DNA from: Eretmocerus hayati
Taxonomy: Eukaryota; Arthropoda; Insecta; Hymenoptera; Aphelinidae
Length of the DNA: 64,000 nucleotides
Direction: 5' to 3'
Assembly: GCA_029851415.1 (NCBI GenBank)
Contig: CM056743.1
Coordinates: forward strand, 63,828,186-63,892,185
Below are positions 30,284 to 41,659 of this stretch, one piece after another. The translations under genes and the position numbers were made by a program. The notes under the pieces were generated by a model. The model ran no database searches, had not been told where the DNA came from, and saw only the letters and a program-made list of their open reading frames with translations. The stretch's first letter is position 1. Every line of letters begins with the position of its first letter.

Positions 30284-32174
30284 ATGATGTCCAGCATTGA
30301 CGGCAAGAATTCCCCAAGTAAAGCGGGGCCCCATTCGGATCTTGGGGGGGGGGGCCCAACGATGCAAAACGCGCCACCAGTGGCACACTTGGCTGGTGGA
30401 ATAACGCGTACAGCTACAAGCGATGGAAATACGCTGCAGGTGGAGGGTGCGGGAGAAAAAAAACCTACGCCATGGAGAAGCTGAGCTCACCCCTAGCAGG
30501 AAGAGAAAGGGCCCGAGTGACGGAGCAGAGAAGCGAGTGCTCAAACAATCAAAGCTCACATTTCCGAGCCAACGAGGGATGAACGCAAAAGTTGCAGCAG
30601 AAGCACGAGAGGCGGCAGAGAAGCTACTGAAGATCAACCCCGCTATCAGGATCCAGATCACGCAACCCAGCAACGAGGTTGATGACGCCGTCAACTTGAG
30701 CTCAGACTCGAGCGAGTCTGACTCCACTATAGGGTCCCAGGGGAACGGAACAATCCTGACTCCTGAAAACGGTTTGCTCGAGAGGGGAGTGCACGATGAG
30801 GTGCCTGATAGGGTGGAGATTGACCACATCCCCTCAACCAGAGATGCGGCACGACAGAGGAGTGGAAACGAGGCAGGCGATCTCATGGGGAAATGGGAAG
30901 ACCTGAAAACGTGCCGGGAAGAGACGGAGGAGAAGACATATCTCCTCCTCGAGCACTTCAACTTGGTTATAGGAATAGCCGAGTCTGTTTCCAGCAATCC
31001 AGAAGGGACCAAGGGTGACATCGAAGAGCTCAAGAAGATAGGCCACGCGCTCGAAGGCCTACTCGCGACAGACAAGGCGAAGCGGGCTGCTTTCGAGACA
31101 ACGCTCCTCGAAACGGAAAAGACCCTGAAAGCGAGGGGGAATATGCAGCCTCCGGTCACAAGAAAACCGGCCGCGTCGGGTAGTGGCTTCCAGGGAAGGG
31201 GGGCAGGGAAACCGGAATCGCGACCGGGAAAACAACGCGGTTCGAAGGCGACGCGATACGGTCCTCCACCGGGAGGTCTCGGGACACCGCGCTCGACATC
31301 AACGCCCAATCGGCCCGAGCAGAATGGGCCTTGGAAGGAAGTGGTGTCAAAGAAACAAGCGAGAAGGGCAAAGAAGAGTGGTAGATCGGACGATGCCGCC
31401 GGGAAGAAAGCGAAAATGAAGCCGAGAAGGGTGAAGCCCGAAGCCGTCCTCGTTACGGCCAAACAAGGTGGGCTAACCTACGCAGACATGCTGCGCAGGA
31501 TAAAAACGGATGACCTCGATGAAGAAGTGGGCTCCAAGGTCACGGGCATCCGCAAGACCCAAGAAGGCCAAGTCCTTCTTGAACTCAAGAAGGGCACCGA
31601 TGTCGCCGCCGTCAAGGCAGCCTTGGCACCAGTCGTCGGGCAAGAAGGAGCTGTCCACTGTCTAGCAAACAGCACGACCCTCGAGGTTCTCGGAGTCGAC
31701 TACGATGTCGACATAATCAAGGTGCGGGATGACCTCGCGAAGGCCCTACGAGAAAACGAGAAGGGTGCCGTTGTAGTCAAGTCCATCCGGAGTGGCTACC
31801 GCGGCACCCAAACCGCTGTTGTCTCGATCGCAACGAGACTGGCCCACCATCTCCTCGACTGGAAGGAGCCAAAGGTTGGATGGGGCAGAGTCAGGATCCG
31901 CGAGAAGGGTGGCATCCCACGGTGCTATAACTGCTTAGAGTACGGGCACAAGGCCTCGGGGTGCAAAAAAGAGAAGGCAGAGGAACGGAAACCAAAACTC
32001 TGCTTCCAATGCGGCGAACCAGGGCACCTTGCTGCGATTTGCAAGGAAAAACCAAAATGCCTAAGCTGTGTGGCGATCGGGTCCAAATCTGACCACAGAT
32101 CTGGGGCCAGCAACTGCACTGCGTACCAGAAGGCAAGAACCACATATAGACGCAGGAAGGGAAGAAATGGCTAG
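30284..32174 (+). pseudogene. B3 ORF1: gag-like protein with three CCHC-type knuckles, one frameshift
   Basis: The start ATGATGTCCAGC is conserved with B1. An A8 run (30456-30463) shifts the frame; a 7-base run would keep it open to 32174, so this is either a one-base insertion or a sequence error. Downstream the frame is continuous (about 570 codons): an acidic/Ser segment (SSDSSESDSTIGSQ), a Lys/Arg/Gly-rich middle, then CYNCLEYGHKASGC, CFQCGEPGHLAAIC and a third, less regular knuckle (CLSC…H…C). It probably coats element RNA. Confidence 0.85.
32167..32174 (+). promoter_or_regulatory. ORF1 stop / ORF2 start overlap (ATGGCTAG)
   Basis: The ORF2 ATG precedes and overlaps the ORF1 TAG by 8 nt. 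Such overlaps support coupled reinitiation in several R1-clade elements. The same overlap is kept at 9291-9298 in B1. Confidence 0.7.
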
Positions 32175-35100
32175 CTTCATCCAAGCCAACCTCAGGAAGA
32201 GCGGGGACGCAGACGATCTCCTACACGCTGTAGCCAAAGAAGGAGGGATCGATGTTCTGATTATCTCCGAACCGCCTCGGAAGCGCGAATTCTCTCGATC
32301 CACTTTCGATCACTGGAGGACAGCCGTAATCCAGATCATGAATCCTGCGATCCGTGAGACTGGACCAGCTGTTAGTGGCCGCGGTTTCGCTCGAAAGACC
32401 ATAGAGGGCACAGCAGTCTACAGCTGCTACTATTCGCCGTCGCTCAAGATGCACGAATTCGAAGACGAGCTCCATGACCTAGAAGAGGATGTGAGGCAAT
32501 GGGGGGGCCCAGTTATAATCGCGGGGGATTTCAACTCCAAGGAACCGACTTGGAGCGGGGGGCCGCGTGATAGACGGGGGGTAATACTCGCTGATGCCAT
32601 GGAGGCATTGGGATTAGTGCTCGCGAACGAGACGGGGGTTATCACCTACCACCGACACGACACTCGGTCCAGGGAGGGAGGTTCGTCTTCGGTCCTCGAC
32701 CTGACGTTCATGAGCCCGTCGCTCATGGGACGTATGACATCGTGGGAGGTTCTGGACACGGAAACATTGAGTGACCATCGACATATTCGGTTTCGGCTTA
32801 GGACTGACAGACAGAGACAGACGACACACAGACCGCGACCGACGGGGTGGCAGGTACGCAAGCTGGATGAGGGGAAATTCCGGGAATCGATAGGAACAGC
32901 CGAAGATCTCCCGATGAACATCACCGCGGACGAGGCTGTGGATATGGTGACGACCACCATCACAAGAGCTTGTGACGCATCGATGCCTCGCAAGACAACA
33001 TCATGCTTTTGGAGGAAACCAGAGTACTGGATCACCGACGAGATAAAAGCCCTACGAAGAACGAGCAATAAGAAAAGGAGAACCGCATGGCGATCAAGGA
33101 GACTAAAACGACCATCACTGGGGGAAGATGATAGGGCGTACAGAGAAGCAAAGAAGGCTCTCGTTCTAGCCATCCGGAGAAGCAAAGAGAAGTGCTGGGG
33201 TGAATTGTGCGACATGGTTAATGGAGACCCGTGGGGTACGCCATACCGCGTGGTCATGTCCAAGGTCCGACCCCGGAGGGGCAACCCAGCACCGACTGAT
33301 GCAGCTACCTTGCGCAGCATCGTGGAAGACCTCTTCCCAGCAGGAGAACCCAGAGTCACATTCCCTCCAGAGAGCGACGACCCCGTCCCGCTCTTCACTA
33401 TGCAAGAACTACTCATAGCGGCGAAGAGACTGCCCAACGGCAAGGCCCCTGGCCTGGACGGCATTCCAAACGAGGCTCTGGAACTGGTCTTCAAATACAA
33501 CCCAGATTTACTCCTCGACCTCTTCAACATCTGTCTGAGCGCGGGAAATTTCCCGGATAAGTGGAAACGCCAGAAGCTGGTCCTGATACCTAAAGGTCAA
33601 GGAGGTCAACGCCCTCTCAGCATGCTCGACAATATCGGGAAAATGTACGAGAGGATGGTGCTCAACAGGGTGGAAAAAGCCTACGAAGAGAGCGGCGGGC
33701 TATCACCAATGCAGTTTGGGTTCCGGAAGGGACGAAGCACTGTGCACGCGATCGAGGAGGTCCAAGAGCGGGTTCAAGCGTCGGTAGGGAACCCATACCA
33801 AGGAAGAGGAGGATTCTGTGCCATTATTGCGTTGGACATAAAGAACGCGTTCAACTGCGCGAGCTGGGAACGTGTCTATCAATCCCAAGCAGGTAAAGTG
33901 CCGCCCTATCTACTAGCCATCACGAGTGACTATCTGCGGAACAGGACACTCGTGTACGACACCGACGAGGGACAAGAGATCCGGGAACTGTCCGCCGGAA
34001 TTGGACAGGGATCGGTTTCCGGGCCGTTCAACTGGAACACCCAGTACGACAGTTTACTGTCTATTGAACTGCCCGAAGGAGTGATAATAGTGGCTTTCGC
34101 GGACGACGCGGGGCTCATAGTCTGGTCCGACAACGAGGAACTCTTGGGTAGACGCGCAAACGAGGCGCTGGCCCGAGTCTACGAGTGGATGATCAGCAGG
34201 CTCCTAGAGCTTGCTGTCAAGAAGTGCGAAGCAATCGTGGTCACAAGACGCAGGAAGTTTGACTTGCCCCACTTTTACATCAACGGGCAAGAGATCCCAC
34301 GCAAGACAGAGCTGAAATACCTCGGCGTATGGCTTGACGACAAGTGGTCGTTCAAGAAGCACATCCAGGAGGCCGCTCAAAAAGCGAGCAGGGTTGGTGC
34401 GGCGCTTCAACGGCTGATGTCGAATATCGGAGGACCCAAGGAAAAGAGGCGCGCACTTCTCAACACCGTCAGCACCTCTATCATGCTCTACGGTGCACCC
34501 GTGTGGGGAAAGAGAGTAGAGAAGACCATCATCGAGAAGAAGATGGGGCCTGTCCACCGGAGAGCGGCCCTGAGAAGTATCCGTGCCTACCGCACCGTGT
34601 CAGGAGATGCGGCTTACGTATTGGCGAGTACACCGCCCATCCACTTGCTCGTCGCGGAGCGAGTGAGGATCTGGGACCGCCAGAAAGTGATCGGAGCCGA
34701 ACGAGTACTCACCCCGACGATGAAGGAGATTATCCGCGACAACGAGAAGGAAACCACCCTTGAGCATTGGCAAACTGAGTGGGATTCGCCATTTGCGAAC
34801 GGCAGATGGACGCACCGGCTGATCCGTGACGTAGCCAAGTGGGCGGAACGCACCCACGGAGAGATGGACTACTGGACGACGCAGGCACTGAGCGATCATG
34901 GTTGCTTCGGTTCCTATCTAACCAGGTTCAAGAAGAGGACGACCCCAGCATGTCAGTCATGCGGGGACGAATGGGATGACGCCGAACATGCCCTGTTCAA
35001 GTGCAGCGACACCCGGAGAGAGCGCGCCGAGCTGGATGAATGGCTGGGTGCTCAACTAACACCCGAGAATCTCGTCCCGTACTTGCTCCGCAACCAGGAG

Positions 35101-35199
35101 ACATGGGATAGACTCACCGGATACATCAAGCTGGTCATGACCCGCAAAGAGGAGAAAGAGAGGGAAGTAAGGCGCCTCGAAGCAGGCGAATCACAGTGA
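32167..35199 (+). CDS. B3 ORF2: R1-like endonuclease-reverse transcriptase, intact
   Basis: 1,010 codons. The ATG at 32167 is chosen because it overlaps the ORF1 stop (ATGGCTAG), the arrangement is kept in B1, and translation from it begins with the endonuclease. The APE endonuclease (about 1-215: IIAGDFNSKEPTW, SDHRHIRFRL) is followed by RT (LPNGKAPGLDGIPNEAL, FGFRKGRSTVHAIEEV, ALDIKNAFNCASW, GIGQGSVSGPFNW, FADDAGLIV with both Asp) and a C-terminal zinc motif (CQSCGDEWDDAEHALFKC). It would nick the GA/TC target and prime cDNA synthesis. No defect seen; likely recently active. Confidence 0.92.
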   Translation: MASFIQANLRKSGDADDLLHAVAKEGGIDVLIISEPPRKREFSRSTFDHWRTAVIQIMNPAIRETGPAVSGRGFARKTIEGTAVYSCYYSPSLKMHEFEDELHDLEEDVRQWGGPVIIAGDFNSKEPTWSGGPRDRRGVILADAMEALGLVLANETGVITYHRHDTRSREGGSSSVLDLTFMSPSLMGRMTSWEVLDTETLSDHRHIRFRLRTDRQRQTTHRPRPTGWQVRKLDEGKFRESIGTAEDLPMNITADEAVDMVTTTITRACDASMPRKTTSCFWRKPEYWITDEIKALRRTSNKKRRTAWRSRRLKRPSLGEDDRAYREAKKALVLAIRRSKEKCWGELCDMVNGDPWGTPYRVVMSKVRPRRGNPAPTDAATLRSIVEDLFPAGEPRVTFPPESDDPVPLFTMQELLIAAKRLPNGKAPGLDGIPNEALELVFKYNPDLLLDLFNICLSAGNFPDKWKRQKLVLIPKGQGGQRPLSMLDNIGKMYERMVLNRVEKAYEESGGLSPMQFGFRKGRSTVHAIEEVQERVQASVGNPYQGRGGFCAIIALDIKNAFNCASWERVYQSQAGKVPPYLLAITSDYLRNRTLVYDTDEGQEIRELSAGIGQGSVSGPFNWNTQYDSLLSIELPEGVIIVAFADDAGLIVWSDNEELLGRRANEALARVYEWMISRLLELAVKKCEAIVVTRRRKFDLPHFYINGQEIPRKTELKYLGVWLDDKWSFKKHIQEAAQKASRVGAALQRLMSNIGGPKEKRRALLNTVSTSIMLYGAPVWGKRVEKTIIEKKMGPVHRRAALRSIRAYRTVSGDAAYVLASTPPIHLLVAERVRIWDRQKVIGAERVLTPTMKEIIRDNEKETTLEHWQTEWDSPFANGRWTHRLIRDVAKWAERTHGEMDYWTTQALSDHGCFGSYLTRFKKRTTPACQSCGDEWDDAEHALFKCSDTRRERAELDEWLGAQLTPENLVPYLLRNQETWDRLTGYIKLVMTRKEEKEREVRRLEAGESQ

Positions 35200-35677
35200 C
35201 TCTGCCGATTGAAACAGAAGAGGCCCAAATGATTCCAGGAGGAATCTGATGCACTGAAGAGGGAAGAAAGAAGAAAGAAGAGAGAAGAAAGGAGAAAGAG
35301 AGGGAACAATGAAGAATGAAGACAGAAGATGCCGACAAGTGGCCGAAGAGAGAAGATGGAGAAGAGGAACGCTCGCAATCGAGCGCGAGACATGCCGCTC
35401 ATCCTGAAGTAATGCTCACGCGGTTCCGGGATGAGATGGTAGATGCAGGTGGATCTCCTTCTTGATTGCCCGATGCCCTAGGTATCGGACATCGAGGGGA
35501 GAGGGATATTACACGGCCGGGCCCATCTCTCGGTGGGCCCCACCCAAACCCGTGTCCCGCCTGGTATGGCCTGCGTGGGCTATGCGTAGTCCGCGTAAGC
35601 TGAACCAGTCCGGTGTCTGGGGACGGATCCGAGGGATCCTGAGGCAGATTTTGCCCTCTAACCACCTTGAAAAAAAA

Positions 35678-35686
<9 letters not shown>

Positions 35687-35724
<38 letters not shown>
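35687..35724. repeat. (GA)n tract between B3 poly(A) and C3
   Basis: About 19 GA units directly after the A tail of B3 and directly before the tail of C3. Confidence 0.95.
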
Positions 35725-35727
<3 letters not shown>

Positions 35728-38690
35728 TTAGATAATTAGATGTCCTTTATTCGTCCGAAGACAAAAAATACAATTGCATACACCTACATATGCCCGTTAA
35801 AATGTAATAACACGTATAACAATGAATATAATATATGTACAACAAAAATAATGATGATAGTTTCAGTCAATTACTGGTTTGGTCAAGGACAATAATTATC
35901 ACAATTCGTGACTAGTCAGGGTGCATACTTAGATGTATAAAAAGAGGGGTAAGGGCTCGCACTAATATCACAGCTATAGATCACCAATTGGGTGACTGAG
36001 GTCACATGTAAAAAAATACTAAATTAAGGAAGAGCCCTTCCCATTACAGATTAAAATAATGCCTCTTCTCCACATCAATCTTCTGCGCAGACTGGGTTAG
36101 TAAAAAATCTTTCAGGGATTCCTTGAATTGTGATGTCTTCCGCAGCTGCCGAAAGCCCGGAGGGAGAAAGTTCCACAAATGAGCACACTGAACCTGGAAT
36201 GATCTTCTTCCGTACTCAAGTCTCATATTGGGAACTTTGAGTACCCGCTCTTCTGTATCACCGCGTGCAGGGCGTTCGGATTGGTACCTGGTGAACATCG
36301 CAGCTAGGTAGCCAGGCTCTCCTAAATGCATGATCTTGTGCATTAACAGAGCTGCGAAGTACATTCTCCGCGAATCAGTACGTAACCAACCCAAACTTTC
36401 CCTAAACGGGGTGATGTGCTCGTCTCTCCTAAGATCAAAAATGTACCTCACACATGAATTGCTTAGTCGCTGTATCCGTTGCCGTTGTTCGTCCGTGGCG
36501 TCGAGGTACACGACCGTGCAATAATCCAAGTGCGGTTGAACCAAGGACTCGACTAGGCGAATTTGGAGAGGTCTGGTGATACACGCCCTAAAAAACCGCA
36601 GTCCGTATAGGGCTCTGTTGACTTTCTTAGTTACTTGGTCAATGTGCGGTCTCCACGCCAGTTCCCTGTCAAGTGTAACACCAAGACTCACGACCGTGTC
36701 ACTGAACGGGATGAACTTTCCATCCTGTATTTCAACCCCTGGCAAGTCCATTCCCTTCAGGTCTTTGATATTCCTCTCAGAGCTGAAGTAGATTGCCTTG
36801 GTCTTGCCAGCGTTGAGACACAGGCCGGAACTCTTGGCCCATTCAGTTACTAGTCGTCCTATTTCACCCAGCCGAGCGATGCCCTCTCTGATCTTAGTTT
36901 TCTCGACTTGGAGATAAATTTGCAGGTCATCCGCATAAAATAGATGATGTACCGACTTTCCGTCTAGCAAACCGGGTAAGTCATTGACATATAAGCTGAA
37001 GAGTAAAGGCCCGAGAACGGAACCCTGTGGAACACCCAGATTGGTTTCGAGCCAATCAGAATTACCAGATTTTGAAGTGACTTTTTGGGTGCGACCTTGT
37101 AAGTATGATTTTATCCACAGAAGTGCTGATCTCGAAAAGCCAAGATTTCGAAGCTTGCTCAACAGCTTTGATGGTGATATCGTGTCAAAGGCTTTACTAA
37201 AGTCAAAAAGCAGGAGCAAGGTGATCTTCTTCTTGTCAATACCTACTCTGATGTCATCGGTCAACTTTAGTAGAGCTGTCTGGGTGCTATGGTATTGCCT
37301 AAAACCAGTCTGGAAGCGATCTTGTAATTTCTCTTGTTTTAAGTACTCCGTGATTTGGTCGTGTGCGATTTTTTCCAGGACCTTGGCAAGGAAGCAGAGC
37401 AGCGCTATAGGACGAAAATCTGAGACTGTTGATGGAGCTGTGGTCTTCTTTAATGCAATCAGCTGTGCTTGCTTCCAAGCCGCGGGAAAAGTGCTATGAG
37501 CGAAAGAGGAGTTGAAAATATGTACAATAAGATCACCAATAGCCGGGAGAGCCTTCGCGATCACGCTTTGGGGCATCCCGTCTGCCCCACGGGCTTGCGA
37601 GGAAAAATGTTTGATAGCAAGGACTACGTCGTTAAAATTTGTGGGCTTGAATTCAAAACCCTCCTCTGAAGCCGAATTTATGTCGTCCATTGCTTCATCT
37701 ATATTTTCGTGAGGCGAGACGGAAACTCCCGCAAAGTGAGCGTTCAACTCATCCGGTGTGAAACCATGAAGTTCCTCCTCTTTGCTTTTAGGCAGGAGGC
37801 CGAGGTTGCGCATTTCCTTCCAGATGTTCTTATGTTGATCAAGAGCGTCTGAAAGATGGTTTTGAAGGAAGGAGTTACGCTCTTGTTCCATGCGCAAGTC
37901 GACCTCTTCGCTAAGCCGAAAGTACTCACTTTGAAGCTCAGGACACTTGCGCTGGTTACGTTGATTTCGTTCCCAGCGCCTGCGCGTCGCATCTCGCTTA
38001 TTCATGAGTACCCTCAACTCAGGACCAATCCAAGGAGCATCATTTTTCCGCGGGTTGATAGTTTTTTCCGGCGCTAATTCATCTATAACAGTCTTTAAGT
38101 TCTTATTCAAGCAGTGAATTGCGTCTTCCAAGCTGGTTTCAGCATTTTCAAGAGCTGTCCAGTCGCAGCGAAGCAGACGGTCATTCAGCATCTCCGGAGT
38201 GATGTTACGAAAATTCCTATAAGTGAAGGAATTTTTTGGCGGAGTGGGAGTGAAGACGTTGATGGTGACGTCTATGACCGAGTGCCTGCCGAAACTGGGC
38301 AGGAGTCTGTTTTGAAAGTCAGTAATGGTGTCATTGTCATCTACGTAAATATGATCAATCCATGTATGAGAAACATTGGGGTTGTGTTGGTGAGTCGGGC
38401 CATGCTGCACTATCTGTAGGGCTAGTTCTTCTGTCAGTGCAGTCAGTGTCTTGGTGTCAGGATGAGCAGTATCCAACAAGTCAGCGTTCAGATCTCCCAT
38501 CATAATTTTGTGACTATAATCTCCACACAGTCGGCGTAATGAGCCAAACAGCCCATCATCCTTCTGCATGGCGATTTTTGGAGGTCTATAGACTACCACG
38601 GCTAATATTGGAGGAGAGTTGCCTTGCTGTACGCTACAGAAAAGAAATTCAGGCACGCCAGGTTTTCCTGGGCCGAAAGTATTAGATAAA
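35725..38690 (-). mobile_element. Element C3: 5'-truncated C-family non-LTR retrotransposon
   Basis: Closely related to C1, with the same 3' UTR, AATAAA and stem-loop. The tail differs (CTAATTATCTAACTA type) and ends in TCTCTC. Truncated within the endonuclease at 38690, where it joins (GA)9. Confidence 0.9.
36044..38690 (-). pseudogene. C3 ORF2: endonuclease (partial)-RT
   Basis: The open frame covers the C-terminal two thirds of the endonuclease (MMGDLNADLLD, HTWIDHIYVDD) and the whole RT (FDFSKAFDTIS, GVPQGSVLGPLLF, YADDLQIYL). The first ~80 endonuclease residues are missing. The frame happens to stay open through the TC repeat (Leu-Ser repeats) into flanking DNA to 39046. That extension is not part of the element. 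The RT itself has no visible break. Confidence 0.88.
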
Positions 38691-38709
38691 GAGAGAGAGA
38701 GAGAGAGAG
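38691..38709. repeat. (GA)9 tract, right end of the GA-linked chain
   Basis: Last GA remnant. The sequence to its right (CAG-rich, then GC-rich) is not related to the elements on the left. Confidence 0.9.
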
Positions 38710-39122
38710 TTGCAGCAGCAGAGCAGCAACAGCGCAGCAGTAGTGCTGTTTCAGCGTGCACCCGGACGACGCGACGGACGCGGTGAGTGGCATTACGTCT
38801 CCCCAAAGTGTACCCTCCCTTATCGTGACCTCTCGGGCGGAGAGTCACGTCCAGGGCTACCGGGTGGCCTACTCCCCAGCTCGCGACGCGGTGAGTCCTC
38901 CTAGTCCGCCCCCTCATCGCGTCATAACCGTGTCCCTCCAACTTCTCGCGCTCATATTCATATGTACGTTTTGTCCATATTAGGTCACGCGGGTCGTCGC
39001 AGCGGCCATTTTGAGTAGTAATTCTGACTTCCGGAGACGAAGGCACGGAGAGTTGGAGAGAGACGGGCCCGCCGGCTGGGGAATAGCTCCCACCCCTCGC
39101 GAGTTAGCTCCGCCCACAATGT
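38710..39122. other. GC-rich stretch, no recognised gene
   Basis: Starts with CAG/CAA-rich sequence, then GC-rich DNA. Open frames exist in both directions without motifs. It may be original host DNA flanking the microsatellite. Confidence 0.4.
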
Positions 39123-39126
39123 ATAT

Positions 39127-40991
39127 GAGAGGTCCTACAGAACTTTTGACATTTGGGTTACTGCAGAATGAAATTTTTTTTTCATGGCACGCGTCTGGAA
39201 TAAATTTGAGTGGTAACTAGAACCTCAAAAAGGAGTGGAAAAGTGCGTGCCCACTAATTTGGGGGAATGTTATTTCTGTACCAACCAGAAACGTTCACAG
39301 ACGTCCAAAGGACTTTTAGATACTCTCAGTCGAATGTAAACCCATCGGATCATTCGCGCGCTGCTAGATGTGGTTATCGGTCAGATTTTTGAGTAATTCT
39401 GACTGAATAGCAACGATTTTTCTGCCTCGCCAGCTCGTTATTACACCACGAGGGGTATTCAAGGAAAATGGCTCTGGAAACTAGAATCATTTCAACGCGT
39501 CTTTGTATGATTCGGGATAATATATATATATATATATATACTAAGGTCCCAGAGTGTTTTTCGATCGACAGTATATGGGTGGTGCTGATGGCGAGAGTAG
39601 TGATAATCACGAGGTAGAGCTCCATATTTTAAGCAGATATGACAAATGCTATTTTTTTTCTTTTTTCTTCTCCAATTGCTCCTCTTGCTCCTCTCGTTTA
39701 AGTCTCGATTTTTCCCTCTTGACTCGAGCATTGTTTTCACTATTCTCCATGAATCAATAATATTGAATATCCTGTCACAATCAACGATCTAGCACCACGC
39801 AAGCTATTTCCCATGTATCTAATTTTAAAATCCTTTCAAGATGGTTATAATAGTCGATTTGCACAGAGTTGTCGTCAAGTGCCCGAAACCAACCGATATT
39901 AATAATAGAGCTCAGAATCAGGAAACAACTAGTTGCGCGAATAACTACTAGCCCCCCCCCCCGGCCGTACACAGTCGTCCAGAATTCTCTACGATGTTCA
40001 CCGGTGAGCACAAACATACACATCTACAGCGTAATGCTGTGTCTATGTTTGATAAGCCTGTACGACAAGCCGGAGCTCTGAAATTCCTTCTGCTCAAGAT
40101 CTGGAGCCTCGTCCGTAATTCTTCAATCGAACGTGAAATTTTTAAATAAAGTCTATGGTGGCATTTGAAGGTAGAATGGGTTCTCTGGTGTGATTGATCT
40201 GTTTCCAAGATGATATGAGCGATTGCAACCTCATAGAAGTGCTGAGACGGGCTCGATCACATCGACCCCTTCGATACAATTCTTGTAATGCTTCTCACTC
40301 AAATAACATTCCATACCAGGACATGAGAACTATGGGATATTGTTCAAAAATAGGTGGAGAAAAATGGGCAAAACATTCCCGGAGCGTGCCCCCCTTCTCC
40401 CCCTCGTGCCGTGGAAATTTGACCATTTTGAGTCGAGTGGGCGCATGAACTGACCCATCTTCTTGATGCTATCATTCAAACGCAATTGGTCGCACGCACC
40501 CAAACCAAACGGGATATCATTGGTGTTGTTTCAAGCTATCGAAATCCGTTTCGATCATGTAACTATCGCAAATGTTATTTTTTCTATAAGCTCAGTACGG
40601 GAGATCTCAACTTTTCGTGAAAACACGGTTACGCGACTTCGACGTTTGTTTATGAACGCCACGTTGAAGGCACGCGTCTGAAACCAATCTTTTCTTAATA
40701 TATTGGGTGCCTGAAATGTCACTGAATTTTGGCAGAATTTTTCGAGCAAAGTTATTTTTGCAGCATGCTGAAGAAATCAAAAAACGGCGCGAGTACGCTA
40801 AGAGATACCCAAAGAATGAGGGTTGCGGGCCGTGCTGTGGAACAACAGATTCTTTTGACAGAACAGCGAATAGAGTACACATTCCGAGGCCCTCGAACCT
40901 ATTCAAATCAACTCCGACACTTTGATAATCTTTTGAAGGTTCAGAGATAGCGTGCAGTACGCCTAATGTCAAAAGTTCTGTAGAACCTCTC
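39127..40991. mobile_element. Element H: 1.87-kb non-autonomous DNA element with ~38-bp TIRs
   Basis: The termini GAGAGGTYCTACAGAACTTT are inverted at 39127-39164 and 40954-40991. The flanking ATAT (39123-39126 and 40992-40995) is the candidate 4-bp TSD. The interior includes an (AT)n run (39520-39541) and a C tract (39951-39962), and no ORF resembles a transposase. Like F and I it starts with GAG and has a 4-bp AT-rich TSD. Confidence 0.75.
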
Positions 40992-40995
40992 ATAT

Positions 40996-41655
40996 GGGTG
41001 ATTCTGCCGCAACAGTGCAGTGAATAATCTCGAGTCAATGTACGTGGGTGTTCTCGCAGTAAAGTGAATTTTTGGGTATTGTGATTTTCTTTGAGTTTAT
41101 GGACAAATGGACGGTTTGATGATAGTTTTCGACACAGATGGCGCTGTAAATAAGTTTATTGGCCTGCATGCCTCGGAATGCGATTTCTAATAGCAATAAA
41201 TGCTAATCTTGTATTCTTGTAATTCGGAGAGTGATTATTGACTTTGATCTATACCAGTGTCCGTAGCATTCTTTTTGCGATTTTTCAAGTGCTCTCAATT
41301 TCCCCCTGCCGTCCCGCCCTTCGAGGCGCGGGTTACTTGGCCCTAACCTGATCCGGCCCAAAACAAATGAGGTAACTGCGGGGTGGTTTAGTTTTTCAGT
41401 TGGATGTTCCAGATTACCCCTGACCCATCTTGCCTCACGTTACAGGAGATTGGATTAGGTTAGATTAGTGACACGAGGTACTACCCCATCCGACCCGAAA
41501 AAAGCATACGTCTATCTATATTATAAGAACTTACAAAGTAGGTTTCAAATTAATGTACAAGAGGGGGCAGTTGGCAACTTTCCCCCAACTACATTGATTT
41601 TGGTTACCTGGAGCTAGCCCGAACATCCCCTCACAAACACAAACGAGTTATGCCA
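40996..41655. other. Unassigned stretch
   Basis: No gene seen. At 41450-41510 a segment with GATTAGGTTAGATTAG followed by GGTACTACCCCA vaguely resembles the 3' tails of D and E but lacks their stem-loop. Not called. Confidence 0.3.
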
Positions 41656-41659
41656 TGTT

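Larger units (their letters stand above)
30028..35686 (+). mobile_element. Element B3: near-intact R1-like non-LTR retrotransposon
   Basis: A 5.66-kb element with a 5' UTR (30028-30283; a CCCC-GTA-GGGG hairpin at 30030-30040), ORF1, ORF2, a 3' UTR with GAA/GA-rich repeats, and a 17-base A tail running into (GA)n. Its 5' end joins the poly(A) of B2 with no GA between. ORF2 is intact and ORF1 has one homopolymer frameshift. R1-like assignment rests on the CCHC gag, the endonuclease and RT motifs and the C-terminal CCHC finger. Some R1-clade families are known to insert into microsatellites. Confidence 0.92.

Noticed and set aside
38710..39046. N-terminal extension of the 36044-39046 frame as a host-RT fusion gene
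   Set aside because: It relies on a GTG start and on translation through the TC microsatellite. C1 shows the true endonuclease N-terminus, which C3 has lost by truncation.
41440..41520. 3' tail of a D/E-like retrotransposon
   Set aside because: Only the GATTAG-like run and a short GGTAC match; the conserved stem-loop is absent.
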